Source: Arthrobacter sp. MYb214
Lineage (GTDB): Bacteria; Actinomycetota; Actinomycetes; Actinomycetales; Micrococcaceae
Direction: 5' to 3'
Assembly: GCF_002979865.1 (NCBI RefSeq)
Contig: NZ_PCPZ01000002.1
Location: 558,001 to 622,000 of the forward strand
DNA: 64,000 bases
The first letter of the stretch is position 1. The number at the start of each line of letters is the position of its first letter. A program made the translations under genes and the position numbers. The notes under the pieces were generated by a model, which saw nothing but the letters and a program-made list of their open reading frames with translations, had not been told where the DNA came from and made no database searches. Shown piece by piece: positions 55,159-63,797 of this stretch.

Positions 55159-55896
55159 ATGAGCGAGCAACCAATCCTCGAACTTTTGCCTGCAGTAGAT
55201 ATCGCTGGCGGACAGGCAGTGCGCCTGGTCCAGGGCGAAGCCGGTTCCGAGACCGGATACGGCGACCCGCTGGAAGCTGCGCTCTCCTGGCAGAATGCCG
55301 GCGCTGAATGGCTGCACCTGGTCGACCTGGACGCAGCCTTTGACCGTGGCAGCAATGTTGAGATTGTCCAGCGCATTGCCAAGGAACTGGATATCAAGGT
55401 CGAGCTCTCCGGCGGTATCCGCGATGACGCTTCACTTGACCGGGCCCTGGAATTCGGTGCTACCCGCGTCAACCTCGGAACCGCCGCGCTGGAGAACCCG
55501 GAATGGACCAAGCAGGCCATTGCCCGCCACGGCGACAAGATCGCCGTGGGCATGGACGTGCGCGGAACCACCTTGTCCGGCCACGGCTGGACCAAGGACG
55601 GAGGCGACCTGTGGGATGTTCTGGCCCGCCTCGAAGATGCCGGATGCGCCCGTTACGTCGTCACCGACGTGACCAAGGACGGCACCCTGCGCGGACCGAA
55701 CGTTGAACTATTGCGCGAAATCGCTGCCAAGACCAGCAAGCCGATTGTCGCCTCGGGCGGCATCTCCTCGCTCGAAGACCTCCGGGTCTTGCGCGAGCTG
55801 GTTCGAGAAGGCATCGAAGGAGCCATCATGGGCAAGGCGCTGTACTCGGGCCAATTCACCTTGCAAGAAGCGCTCGATGTAGCAGGGCGCCGCTAG
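55159..55896 (+). CDS. priA: Bifunctional HisA/TrpF isomerase PriA
   Basis: A 245-residue TIM barrel. [14 protein letters not shown] and [15 protein letters not shown] are HisA-like; the actinobacterial [19 protein letters not shown] loop and [14 protein letters not shown] point to PriA, which isomerises both ProFAR and phosphoribosylanthranilate. Whether a separate trpF exists in this genome cannot be seen. Confidence 0.93.
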   Translation: MSEQPILELLPAVDIAGGQAVRLVQGEAGSETGYGDPLEAALSWQNAGAEWLHLVDLDAAFDRGSNVEIVQRIAKELDIKVELSGGIRDDASLDRALEFGATRVNLGTAALENPEWTKQAIARHGDKIAVGMDVRGTTLSGHGWTKDGGDLWDVLARLEDAGCARYVVTDVTKDGTLRGPNVELLREIAAKTSKPIVASGGISSLEDLRVLRELVREGIEGAIMGKALYSGQFTLQEALDVAGRR

Positions 55897-55916
55897 GCCC
55901 CATGCTGCAGCAGGGA

Positions 55917-55957
55917 AAGACGATTCAGGAGCTCGCGCTTTTGAATCGTCTTTTTTT
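55917..55957 (+). terminator. Intrinsic terminator of the his operon
   Basis: AAAGACGATTCA pairs with TGAATCGTCTTT, followed by a run of seven T, 21 bases after priA. Confidence 0.93.
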
Positions 55958-56117
55958 ATTCGTGAAAGCGGATCCCGGTCTTTCCCTCCTCGGGCCCGCG
56001 ACTGCGCGCAGGTGCTGGGAAAGAAATCTGAAATCATCGGATAGGGGTGTCCAAGCTCATGACTGCAGTTTTGAAACTTCCCTCCAACAACCCCGAAACC
56101 ACCGATAGCATGGAGCT

Positions 56118-56999
56118 ATGAGTACCGAGCAACCTGAATCTGCACCCAAACGCCACCTGCCGGGACATATTGTCGCTGCACTGGCGCAGGCAGGCTCTAG
56201 CACCGACTCTGCCGGTCAGGACTGGGAAGGCCGGGACCTGAGCGGTGAAGGCAACCCCCTGCATAATTTCGACAAGGACGACGGCAAGGCCGACGCCAAC
56301 GTCGTTGCCGCACTGGCGGCCTTGCGCGATGGCAGCGCAGGGGAGGGCGAGGTGCATAAATCCTTGTCCGAGGCACGCGTTTTCGTTGCGGTGGTAGCCC
56401 AGCTCGGCGAAGAAGCCATGACGGAACACGGCTTCGCATCCGACAAGGAAGCCGATATGGCGCTGGTGAAAATCAAGGCTCCAGATGGCCGCATGGCCCT
56501 GCCGATCTTCACGACCGTCGAACGATTGCAGGCTTGGCACAAGGAAGCTCGACCAGTGGCGGTTTACGCCCCGCGGGCGGCCCTCTCGGCAGTCAGCGAG
56601 GAATGCCAGCTGCTGGTACTCGATCCCGGAAGCGAATTCACCTTCGTGCTTCGACGACCGGGGGTCTGGAACCTGGCCAAGCAGATCGACTGGATTCCGA
56701 GTTATCAGAACCAGCGGATCGCCAACCTGGTGCAGGATGCAACCGAAGGCTTTGGCCAGTTGCAGACCGTCAAGGTTGCCCCGGGCAGGGGAGTCGGCTC
56801 ACGCAGCAAGGACGGGAAAGTGGTCCTTGGCGGAGGTCCCGGACCGGAACTGAACTTGCAGTTTGTTTTTGTTCCCGGAACGAGCGAGAACGACGCTCGC
56901 GAGACGACTCGCGCAATCCACGGACGTTTGTCCCAAAACACCGAATTCGCTGAAGCAGTGGATTCCCTCGAACTCAGTTTGCACAGCGCGCCGAACTAA
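56118..56999 (+). CDS. SseB family protein
   Basis: A 293-residue protein with two SseB-type repeats: residues about 60-165 (LSEARVFVAVVAQ, ALPIFTTVERLQAWHKEARPV) and a diverged C-terminal one. The central SVPS-like signature is absent. Cytoplasmic; function of the family in actinobacteria is unknown. The gene is commonly found near the his genes. Confidence 0.8.
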   Translation: MSTEQPESAPKRHLPGHIVAALAQAGSSTDSAGQDWEGRDLSGEGNPLHNFDKDDGKADANVVAALAALRDGSAGEGEVHKSLSEARVFVAVVAQLGEEAMTEHGFASDKEADMALVKIKAPDGRMALPIFTTVERLQAWHKEARPVAVYAPRAALSAVSEECQLLVLDPGSEFTFVLRRPGVWNLAKQIDWIPSYQNQRIANLVQDATEGFGQLQTVKVAPGRGVGSRSKDGKVVLGGGPGPELNLQFVFVPGTSENDARETTRAIHGRLSQNTEFAEAVDSLELSLHSAPN

Positions 57000-57040
57000 A
57001 CCGGCGGGCTCCTTTCGACCAGACAAGGAACTTTCCGGGC

Positions 57041-58378
57041 ATGAAAAGCTATTGGCAGATTTTGCGTCAACCGCAGATCTCACTTTTGTTGCTGATTGGC
57101 ATGATTGCCCGACTTCCGCACTCCGCATTGAGCATGCTGCTGCTCCTGCATCTGGTGAACAACCTCGGCCAATCCTGGGTTTCGGCCGGTCTGGTCACGG
57201 CCGTCATGACCTTGGGCATCGCCATTGGCGCCCCGTGGCGCGGTGCCCGCGTAGATGTCTGGGGATTGCGCCGCGCGATGATCCCATCGGTGATCGTCGA
57301 AACACTCGTCTGGTGCACGGTGCCGCATGTTCCACTGGTCTGGGTGTACCCGCTGGCCTTCATCGGCGGACTCTTCGCGCTACCGGTCTTCTCCGTGGTG
57401 CGTACCGCGCTGGGCATCATGACCACCGGCGAACAGCGCCGTACCGCCTTCGCCTTGGATGCAACCGCCACCGAACTGGTGTTCATCGTCGGACCTGCAA
57501 GCGCCGGTATTGTCGCCACCCAGATCAGCAGCGTCATTGGATTGAGCGTCATCGGCGTGACCTCGACGGTTGCCGGGTTGGCGCTGATGATCCTGAATCC
57601 GCCAACGCGCAGCGATGATCCCAAGGCGATCGCCTCGCGGGCCAACGTGCACGAGGAACGCTTGGGGGCGGAGGCCAGCTTCATTGCGGCCGCGCCGATG
57701 GGTGTACCCGAAGTCGAGGGCGAGCTGATCGCAGCCGGCATGAAGTCTGCCCGCGCCCGCATCAAGCAGCGTGGTCGCAACTTCAAGAACCGTTTCAACT
57801 GGGTCAGCGCTTCGGTCCTGGCAGTATTCATTGCCGCGGCCGGAGCAGGCATGCTGCTCACCGGCACAGAAGTGGCCATCGTGGCCGAATTGGATGCGTC
57901 GGCGCAGAGCCACCAGCTGGGTCTGGTGTTCTTCTTCTGGTGCGGAGCTTCGCTGGTCGGCGGCCTGATCTACGGGTCGATGAAGCGGGTTATTTCTCCA
58001 CTGGTGCTGCTGCTGAGCATGGCCGTGCTGACGATCCCCATGTACTTCGCGTGGGATACCTGGTCATTGGCGCTGTTCTCCGCACTCCCCGGCTTCCTGT
58101 GCGCGCCGACGCTGTCGGCGGCCTCTGAGTGGCTCACCGACTTGGTGGCCGAAAAGCGTCGCGGCGAAGCCATGGGCTGGTATGGCTCTGCGATGACCGC
58201 TGGCACCGCGTTGGGATCGCCGATCACCGGCATATTCGTCGACAACCTCGGACCCGCCCCGGCCTTCCTTGGCATCGGCGCCATGGCTGCAGTGGTCGTG
58301 GTGATTGCCTTGATTGCGCAGCAGATCCGCCGCCGCGTTCGCCGCGCCCGCCGCCGTCGCCTGGAAACGATCGCCTAG
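57041..58378 (+). CDS. MFS transporter
   Basis: A 445-residue major facilitator with about 12 membrane segments, a long central loop (residues about 195-245) and an arginine-rich C-terminus. It resembles drug-efflux-type MFS proteins, but the substrate is unknown. Its stop overlaps the convergent GNAT gene by four bases. Confidence 0.82.
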   Translation: MKSYWQILRQPQISLLLLIGMIARLPHSALSMLLLLHLVNNLGQSWVSAGLVTAVMTLGIAIGAPWRGARVDVWGLRRAMIPSVIVETLVWCTVPHVPLVWVYPLAFIGGLFALPVFSVVRTALGIMTTGEQRRTAFALDATATELVFIVGPASAGIVATQISSVIGLSVIGVTSTVAGLALMILNPPTRSDDPKAIASRANVHEERLGAEASFIAAAPMGVPEVEGELIAAGMKSARARIKQRGRNFKNRFNWVSASVLAVFIAAAGAGMLLTGTEVAIVAELDASAQSHQLGLVFFFWCGASLVGGLIYGSMKRVISPLVLLLSMAVLTIPMYFAWDTWSLALFSALPGFLCAPTLSAASEWLTDLVAEKRRGEAMGWYGSAMTAGTALGSPITGIFVDNLGPAPAFLGIGAMAAVVVVIALIAQQIRRRVRRARRRRLETIA

Positions 58379-58926
58379 GCTCTTGGAGTCGCCCTGAGCC
58401 GCGAGTACATGTACATGTCCCTGCGTGCGGTGCCCACCTGTTCCCAGCTGCGCAGCAAGCCTTCACGCTGGAAGCCGCACGCTTCAGCGGCCCGCCACGA
58501 CCCCTCGTTCCACGGCTCCACGTAGAGTTCGATCCGGTCGATTCCCGGATGCTCCAATGCCCAGGCGCCGAGCGCAGCCAACGCGTGCTTGGCAATGCCG
58601 CGCCTGCGGTGCTCCGGTGCGATCCAATACCCGATGCTGGCCCTGCCGTGGTCGGCATTGCGCAGCCACAAGCCGATTTGCCCAACGGCACGATCCGTGG
58701 CCGTTTCGGCTATGGCAAATGAATACCCGCTGCCCTCGGCCACCCGGCGGTGCTGGCGCTCGATGAATGCCGCATAGCCGGCTTCAGTTCCTTGCGCCGG
58801 GACCGTGGTGATTTGCGTAATGTAGGGGTCCGTGGAGGCCTGCCTCACGGCAGGAATGTCGCTGGGCTGGAAGGGGCGGAGCCGGAAAGCGCCGGCGTCG
58901 ATCACTGGTTGTTCGAGCATCTGCAT
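58375..58926 (-). CDS. GNAT family N-acetyltransferase (RimJ/RimL type)
   Basis: A 183-residue acetyltransferase. LRPFQPSDIPAV is N-terminal; the acetyl-CoA loop reads APEHRRRGIAKHAL and the C-terminal NEGSWRAAEACGFQREGLLRS is typical of the RimJ/RimL/Ard-like group. Substrate unknown. Confidence 0.88.
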   Translation of the reverse strand: MQMLEQPVIDAGAFRLRPFQPSDIPAVRQASTDPYITQITTVPAQGTEAGYAAFIERQHRRVAEGSGYSFAIAETATDRAVGQIGLWLRNADHGRASIGYWIAPEHRRRGIAKHALAALGAWALEHPGIDRIELYVEPWNEGSWRAAEACGFQREGLLRSWEQVGTARRDMYMYSRLRATPRA

Positions 58927-58959
58927 GATTCCAACCTAGCTTGGTGATCCGAACAACAA

Positions 58960-58988
58960 TGGACCCGTTTCCCTGGGGAAACGAGTCC
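58960..58988 (-). terminator. Hairpin downstream of the DUF1844 gene
   Basis: TGGACCCGTTTCC pairs with GGAAACGAGTCCA (one mismatch) around a short loop, 35 bases past the stop on the reverse strand. Confidence 0.65.
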
Positions 58989-59023
58989 ATGATGTTAATC
59001 TCTTAAAATTCAGCCAATATTAC

Positions 59024-59389
59024 TTAGTTGACCGGTCCGGTGAACTTCTCGCCCGGGCCCTTGCCTGGTGCATCCGGGATGATTGAAGCTTCGCGGAAGG
59101 CCAGCTGCAGGCTGCGCAGGCCGTCACGCAAAGGCGCTGCGTGCTGCGAGCCGATCTCAGGCGCACCGGCGGTGACTAGGCCTGCCAGTGCGGTGATCAG
59201 CTTGCGGGCCTCATCGAGATCCTTCAGCTCATTGGCATCTTCGCCCTCTGCAAGTCCGCACTTGACTGCTGCTGCACTCATCAGGTGGACGGCGGCCGTG
59301 GTGATGATTTCAACGGCTGCAACTTCTGCGATATCGCGCACCTGCTGGTCGACAGCGTGCTGGTGCGAGTTGGTGTCTTCGTTAGTCAT
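59024..59389 (-). CDS. DUF1844 domain protein
   Basis: A 121-residue soluble helical protein (QVRDIAEVAAVEIITTAAVHLMSAAAVKCGL, then DEARKLITALAGL). The family sits divergently upstream of infC in many actinobacteria, as here. Function unknown. The ATG at 59389 matches the family N-terminus; the reverse-strand frame is open far upstream but that part is a shadow of infC. Confidence 0.85.
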   Translation of the reverse strand: MTNEDTNSHQHAVDQQVRDIAEVAAVEIITTAAVHLMSAAAVKCGLAEGEDANELKDLDEARKLITALAGLVTAGAPEIGSQHAAPLRDGLRSLQLAFREASIIPDAPGKGPGEKFTGPVN

Positions 59390-59686
59390 ACTGCTAAGCT
59401 TGTCACAGACCGACTCGATGCCGGTACTTCTCGCAGTTCTCCAGCTAGCACTGGATGTGGGATTCGTACTAGTATTGAGCCATGCAAGTGGAGGCCAACT
59501 CCCACCCGCTGTCGCCGTTTCCAGGCTTCCGGGTATTTCGGCAGGATTGCAGCAATGCATTCCCCAAGCGCTTACGCAGGAGCAATCCCGTGTTCGGCTT
59601 TGTCGTTCTTTTTGGCCTTCGCCTGCAATCGCAGACGGGGGCCTTCTTTGTTTGCGGTCATGGATTACGAATTTCAGGAGTGACAC
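59390..59686. promoter_or_regulatory. infC promoter and leader with possible attenuator
   Basis: 297 bp between divergent starts. A possible -10 box TAGTAT lies at 59470. A hairpin with GGCC/GGCC ends around a CTGC-AATC-GCAG stem at 59614-59643 is followed by TTCTTTGTTT, 27 bases before the infC ribosome site, and may be an attenuator. Small open frames in this leader look like chance. Confidence 0.4.
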
Positions 59687-60370
59687 ATCAGCGATCCACG
59701 CATTAATGAGCGCATTCGCGTGCCAGAGGTACGTCTCGTCGGCCCTAATGGCGAGCAGGTAGGCATCGTCCGTATCGAGGACGCGCTTCGTCTTGCTCTC
59801 GAGTCCGATCTGGACTTGGTCGAGGTGGCACCCAGCGCCAAGCCTCCAGTGTGCAAATTGATGGATTTCGGCAAGTACAAGTACGAAGCCGCTGTCAAGG
59901 CTCGCGAAGCTCGTAAGAACCAGACCAACACGGTCTTGAAGGAAGTCCGCTTCCGCCTGAAGATCGACACCCACGACTACGAGACCAAGGTCGGCCACGC
60001 ACTGCGCTTCCTGGGCGCCGGCGACAAGGTCAAGGCCATGATCCAGTTCCGTGGTCGTGAGCAGCAGCGTCCAGAGATGGGCATTCGCTTGCTTGAAAAG
60101 TTTGCAGCAGACGTCGCCGAAGTTGGAATCATTGAGTCCAGCCCGCGCATCGATGGCCGAAACATGGTCATGGTTGTTGGTCCGCTGAAGAACAAGGCAG
60201 AGGCTCGCCGCGAACAGCAGCAGAAGTCGGGTGGCCGCAGCGCGGCCAAGCGCAAGATCCGCACCGACGCTCCGGCTGAGACCGAGGGCCAGAATGTCGC
60301 AGCTTCCATGGATGATGAAGCCCGCGCCAAGTTGGAGCAGGCACGTCAGGCAGCTGAAGGCGACGCCTAG
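59687..60370 (+). CDS. infC: Translation initiation factor IF-3 with ATC start codon
   Basis: IF-3 of 227 residues. The universal N-terminus [17 protein letters not shown] can only be read from an ATC codon at 59687, preceded by AGGAG at six-base spacing; the first GTG in frame (59720) would delete eleven conserved residues. Rare start codons in infC allow autoregulation, because IF-3 rejects non-standard initiation. Both domains are complete, with [13 protein letters not shown] in the N-terminal and [19 protein letters not shown] in the C-terminal part; an alanine-rich tail follows residue 175. Confidence 0.93.
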   Translation: MSDPRINERIRVPEVRLVGPNGEQVGIVRIEDALRLALESDLDLVEVAPSAKPPVCKLMDFGKYKYEAAVKAREARKNQTNTVLKEVRFRLKIDTHDYETKVGHALRFLGAGDKVKAMIQFRGREQQRPEMGIRLLEKFAADVAEVGIIESSPRIDGRNMVMVVGPLKNKAEARREQQQKSGGRSAAKRKIRTDAPAETEGQNVAASMDDEARAKLEQARQAAEGDA

Positions 60371-60535
60371 CCAAGCCTGTTGGGCTTTCGAGCCCGTCAC
60401 CGTTCACGGTGAAGGATCTTCTTCCGGGAAGGTCCAACTACAAGAGAACAACAGCGGTCACCTTTATCGGGGCCCGCTTCGGATGATCCCCACCCGGTGC
60501 TTTACCGGGTGGAGCACGTAAGGAGAACGGCAGCT
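60371..60535 (+). promoter_or_regulatory. Structured spacer between infC and rpmI
   Basis: 165 bp with three hairpins: GGGCT-TTCG-AGCCC at 60382, TCACCG/CGGTGA near 60397 and CCACCCGGT/ACCGGGTGG at 60490-60512, just before the rpmI ribosome site. A translational control element for L35/L20 is possible. Confidence 0.5.
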
Positions 60536-60730
60536 ATGCCGAAGTTCAAGACTCACAGTGGCGCCAAGAAGCGCTTCAAGCTCACCGGTAGCGGTAAGCT
60601 CGCTCGCCAGCAGGCCAACCGTCGCCACTACCTGGAGCACAAGTCCTCGCGCGTTACCCGTCGCCTGGCTTCTGACCAGATCGTCGCTAAGGCCGATGTA
60701 AAGACCATCAAGCGGATGCTGGGCCTCTAA
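60536..60730 (+). CDS. rpmI: 50S ribosomal protein L35
   Basis: A 64-residue basic protein, [20 protein letters not shown], full length. TAAGGAG precedes the ATG at 60536. Standard infC-rpmI-rplT order. Confidence 0.97.
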   Translation: MPKFKTHSGAKKRFKLTGSGKLARQQANRRHYLEHKSSRVTRRLASDQIVAKADVKTIKRMLGL

Positions 60731-60834
60731 GCTCTCCCTTTCGCAATACGGGGAAGCAATACCCCACCACCCATAGATTTCACCCATCCCGCAAAATCGC
60801 GGGCACTGGGGAACTGACTTGAAGGAGTACACAC

Positions 60835-61485
60835 GTGGCACGTGTGAAGCGGGCAGTAAACGCCCACAAGAAGCGTCGCGTCGTTCTGGAACGCGCAAAG
60901 GGTTACCGCGGTCAGCGTTCGCGCCTGTACCGTAAGGCCAAGGAGCAGCTGCTCCACTCGTTCGTTTACAGCTTCAACGACCGCCGTAAGCGCAAGGGCG
61001 ACTTCCGCCGCCTGTGGATCCAGCGCATCAACGCTGCATCCCGCGCCAACGGCATGACCTACAACCGTCTGATCCAGGGCCTGAAGGCTGCTCAGATCGA
61101 GGTTGACCGTCGTATGCTCGCAGAGCTGGCTGTTTCGGACTCGAACGCTTTCGCTACCCTGGTAAAGCTTGCCAAGGATGCACTTCCAGCTGACGTCAAC
61201 GCCCCAAAGGCTGCCGCTGCTGAGGTTGCTGCACCTAAGGCTGCCAAGGCTCCAAAGGCTGCTGCCAAGTCCGTCGAGGGCGAAGGCGTAGTCAAGGCCG
61301 TTGAAGGCGAAGACGCACCTGAGGGCTTCATCATCAAGGGCAACGCCGGCTCGAACAAGTACCACGTTCCAGGCTCGACCTGGTACGACCAGACCGAAGC
61401 CGAGTTCTGGTTCAACTCCATCGAAGCTGCCAAGGCTGCAGGCTTCGAACCAGCTGGCGGCGAATCCCGTCAGCAGATGAAGTAA
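60835..61485 (+). CDS. rplT: 50S ribosomal protein L20 with C-terminal extension domain
   Basis: Residues 1-119 are normal L20 ([15 protein letters not shown] ... [15 protein letters not shown]). They are followed by an alanine/lysine-rich linker (about 120-162) and an added domain at 163-208 containing [20 protein letters not shown] and [21 protein letters not shown]. That YHVPG...YD...WF...AAGF pattern resembles small C-terminal domains found on various actinobacterial proteins. Typical L20 is about 120 residues. The frame is continuous with a clear terminator after it, so the fusion is genuine. GTG start after AAGGAG. Confidence 0.95.
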   Translation: MARVKRAVNAHKKRRVVLERAKGYRGQRSRLYRKAKEQLLHSFVYSFNDRRKRKGDFRRLWIQRINAASRANGMTYNRLIQGLKAAQIEVDRRMLAELAVSDSNAFATLVKLAKDALPADVNAPKAAAAEVAAPKAAKAPKAAAKSVEGEGVVKAVEGEDAPEGFIIKGNAGSNKYHVPGSTWYDQTEAEFWFNSIEAAKAAGFEPAGGESRQQMK

Positions 61486-61532
61486 ATCTCTTCTCCCTTT
61501 GAGCTGAGGCTCAGGTAGGACAGATCACACCG

Positions 61533-61567
61533 AAGGGTGGGTCCCGCGCACAGCGCGGACCCGCCCT
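61533..61567 (+). terminator. Terminator of the infC-rpmI-rplT operon
   Basis: AAGGGTGGGTCC pairs with GGACCCGCCCTT (one mismatch) around a GCGC stem, followed by TTG. Confidence 0.8.
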
Positions 61568-61596
61568 TTGCGTGTTTCTACCGGTATTCTCGAGAC

Positions 61597-62511
61597 ATGA
61601 GCAGTTTTCCTCCAGAAGTGATGTCCAATCCACGCGCCGAACGAGTCAAGGCCATCGCGCGTCTGGCCAAGAGCAAGGGGCGCGAAGCCACCGGCGAATA
61701 CCTCGTTGAGGGCCCGCAGGCGGTACGCGAAGCACTCAAGGCCCATCTGGAGGACGACAACCTGGTCCAGGGCGTCTATGTTGTCGGCGGCTTTCTGGAG
61801 AGCCACGAAGAATTCGTGCAGCTGCTCGATAGCGCCAAGGTTCCAACCCGCATCGTCACCGGCGAAGTGCTGCACGCCATGGCTGACACCCAGACCCCGC
61901 AGGGCATCCTTGCCGTGGTCGCCATGTCCCAGCCGCAGCTGAGCGAGGTGCTGGACACCAAGCCGAAGCTGATCGCCGTGCTCTGCCGCATCCAGGACCC
62001 GGGCAATGCCGGCACCATCCTGCGTGCCGCCGATGCCGCCGGAGCCGATGCGGTGATCCTGACCAAGGGCAGCGTGGATATCTACAACCCGAAGGCCGTG
62101 CGCTCCACCGCCGGCTCGCTGTTCCACGTACCGGTGCTGAACAACATCGAATTCGACCACCTGGTCGCCGCCGCGAAGACCACCGGAAGCCAGATCCTGG
62201 CCGCCGACGGCTATGCTGCCCACAACCTGGACACCCTGCAGGATGCCGCCGTGCTGCGTGCAAGCCAGCCAGGCACCGAAGCGCCAGAAGCACAGCCGGT
62301 GCTGGAAGCGCCAACCCTGTGGCTGTTCGGCAATGAAGGCCAGGGGCTGGAGGAGCGCGAGAAGGACGCCGCCGACTACCGCGTGGCCGTGCCGCTCTAC
62401 GGTGTTGCCGAATCCCTGAACGTGGGTACCGCATCCACCGTCTGCCTGTACGCTTCGGCCCGCGCCCAGCGCTCAGCGAATCGGAGCGCACTGGACTCCC
62501 ATGGCAGCTGA
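61597..62511 (+). CDS. TrmH/SpoU family RNA 2'-O-methyltransferase
   Basis: A 304-residue SPOUT methyltransferase. The N-terminal substrate-binding domain has FLVEGP-like YLVEGPQAVREAL; the trefoil knot motifs are CRIQDPGNAGTILRAADAAG, LWLFGNEGQGL and VAVPLYGVAESLNVGTA. It methylates rRNA or tRNA riboses; target unknown. The ATG at 61597 is preceded only weakly. The next gene overlaps its last 11 bases. Confidence 0.93.
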   Translation: MSSFPPEVMSNPRAERVKAIARLAKSKGREATGEYLVEGPQAVREALKAHLEDDNLVQGVYVVGGFLESHEEFVQLLDSAKVPTRIVTGEVLHAMADTQTPQGILAVVAMSQPQLSEVLDTKPKLIAVLCRIQDPGNAGTILRAADAAGADAVILTKGSVDIYNPKAVRSTAGSLFHVPVLNNIEFDHLVAAAKTTGSQILAADGYAAHNLDTLQDAAVLRASQPGTEAPEAQPVLEAPTLWLFGNEGQGLEEREKDAADYRVAVPLYGVAESLNVGTASTVCLYASARAQRSANRSALDSHGS

Positions 62512-62941
62512 ACTCAAGCAAATTGTTGCCGTGGCCATCGTCGATGACCTGGCCCGGCCCACCAGGCTGCTTGCCGCGCGCCGCAACCGCCCTCAAGCCC
62601 TTGCCGGGCTCTGGGAATTCCCCGGTGGAAAAGTCGAACCCGGCGAGAGCGAAGTCCAGGCCGTGCACCGCGAGCTGCGCGAGGAACTCGGGGTGCAGAT
62701 GCGTCTTGGCGCGCCCATCCCAGGCCCGCATCCCCAAGGGTGGCAGCTGAACGAGAAGGCTGCCATGCGCATGTGGTTCGCCCAGATCACCGAGGGCGAG
62801 CCAGCGACCCTGGACGGGCATGACCAGCTGGCCTGGCTGGAACTCGATGACTCGCTGTCCGCCGTCGTCCCGTGGATTCCGGCCGATGCGCCGATCGTGG
62901 CGGCATGCCTGGCCCAGGCACGTGCCGGGGCGCAGCACTAA
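62501..62941 (+). CDS. Nudix hydrolase, MutT-like
   Basis: A 146-residue protein with a perfect Nudix box GGKVEPGESEVQAVHRELRE followed by ELGV. N-terminal RPQALAGLWEFPGGK is typical of MutT-type 8-oxo-dGTP diphosphatases that clean the nucleotide pool. Translationally coupled to the methyltransferase gene. Confidence 0.9.
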   Translation: MAAELKQIVAVAIVDDLARPTRLLAARRNRPQALAGLWEFPGGKVEPGESEVQAVHRELREELGVQMRLGAPIPGPHPQGWQLNEKAAMRMWFAQITEGEPATLDGHDQLAWLELDDSLSAVVPWIPADAPIVAACLAQARAGAQH

Positions 62942-63013
62942 ACACCCGTAAGCTTATTACCGCGCCAACTTCTGGCACTGTGCCTATAGCCGATATTTTG
63001 AGGAGCACTTTTC

Positions 63014-63655
63014 GTGAAGCGATTTATGAGCGTTATCGCTCTGGCCTTCGCCGCCGTCCTAGCACTTTCTGGTTGCGTCAACATGAACGCAGAAGTCAAC
63101 GTCTTGGGCAAAGACAAGGTCGCCGGGGCCATGCAGTTGACCCTGCACAAGTCGACGCTCAATGGCGTCAGCTTTGAAGAAGTCCTCGAGAGCCAGATCG
63201 ACATCGAAATGATGGAACAGCAGCTGGGGGACCAGTGGAGCTACAGCAACATCGATGATGGCGAAAACGTCGGCCTGCGCTTTGAAACCACCAGCCCGAT
63301 GACCTACGTCCAGCTGGCTGACGCATTCCGCGTCTTCGGCTTCGAAATCAGCCTGGGCGATGACGGGAAGGAATACTCCTTCTCGATGCCGGGCGACAAA
63401 GCCACCGTGGATTCTTCCTTCACCGAAGCGAACCTGCACGTCACCTTCCCCGGCGCAGTCACCTCGCACACCCCGGGTACCGTCGAGCACCACACCGTCA
63501 CCTTCGACATGATCAAGGGCGCCGCCGCCTACCAGGCTACCGCCAAGGTTGACCACACCATGTTCTACTCCGCAGTATTCGGCGGGGCGCTGCTGGTTTT
63601 GACCTTCGTCTTCGTTGCCGCTTTCGCGCCAAAGGGTGCCAAGGAATCGCATTAA
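63014..63655 (+). CDS. LppM-like membrane-anchored lipoprotein
   Basis: A 213-residue protein with signal peptide and lipobox LALSGC, an LppM-type beta-rich domain (residues about 25-175) and a C-terminal membrane segment (about 185-205) ending in KGAKESH. LppM domains in mycobacteria relate to envelope lipid biology; the role here is unknown. GTG start after GAGGAG. Confidence 0.8.
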   Translation: MKRFMSVIALAFAAVLALSGCVNMNAEVNVLGKDKVAGAMQLTLHKSTLNGVSFEEVLESQIDIEMMEQQLGDQWSYSNIDDGENVGLRFETTSPMTYVQLADAFRVFGFEISLGDDGKEYSFSMPGDKATVDSSFTEANLHVTFPGAVTSHTPGTVEHHTVTFDMIKGAAAYQATAKVDHTMFYSAVFGGALLVLTFVFVAAFAPKGAKESH

Positions 63656-63694
63656 TGAGCAGCAATCCTGCTTCAAGGTAAGAAGCTTCACGCC

Positions 63695-63730
63695 AAGGGC
63701 CCGTCATCGGTGAAACGATCACGGGCCCTT
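63695..63730 (+). terminator. Terminator after the LppM-like gene
   Basis: AAGGGCCCGT pairs with ACGGGCCCTT with an inner ATCG/CGAT stem. Confidence 0.8.
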
Positions 63731-63797
63731 AGCCATAGAATGGAAGCAAAGTGTTCTACGCGTAAGTACAAGATAAGAGTAAGGATCGATCGATCCC

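Noticed and set aside
59390-60400. Upstream part of a 458-codon reverse-strand frame ending in the DUF1844 gene
   Set aside because: Only the last 121 codons match DUF1844; the rest is antisense to infC.
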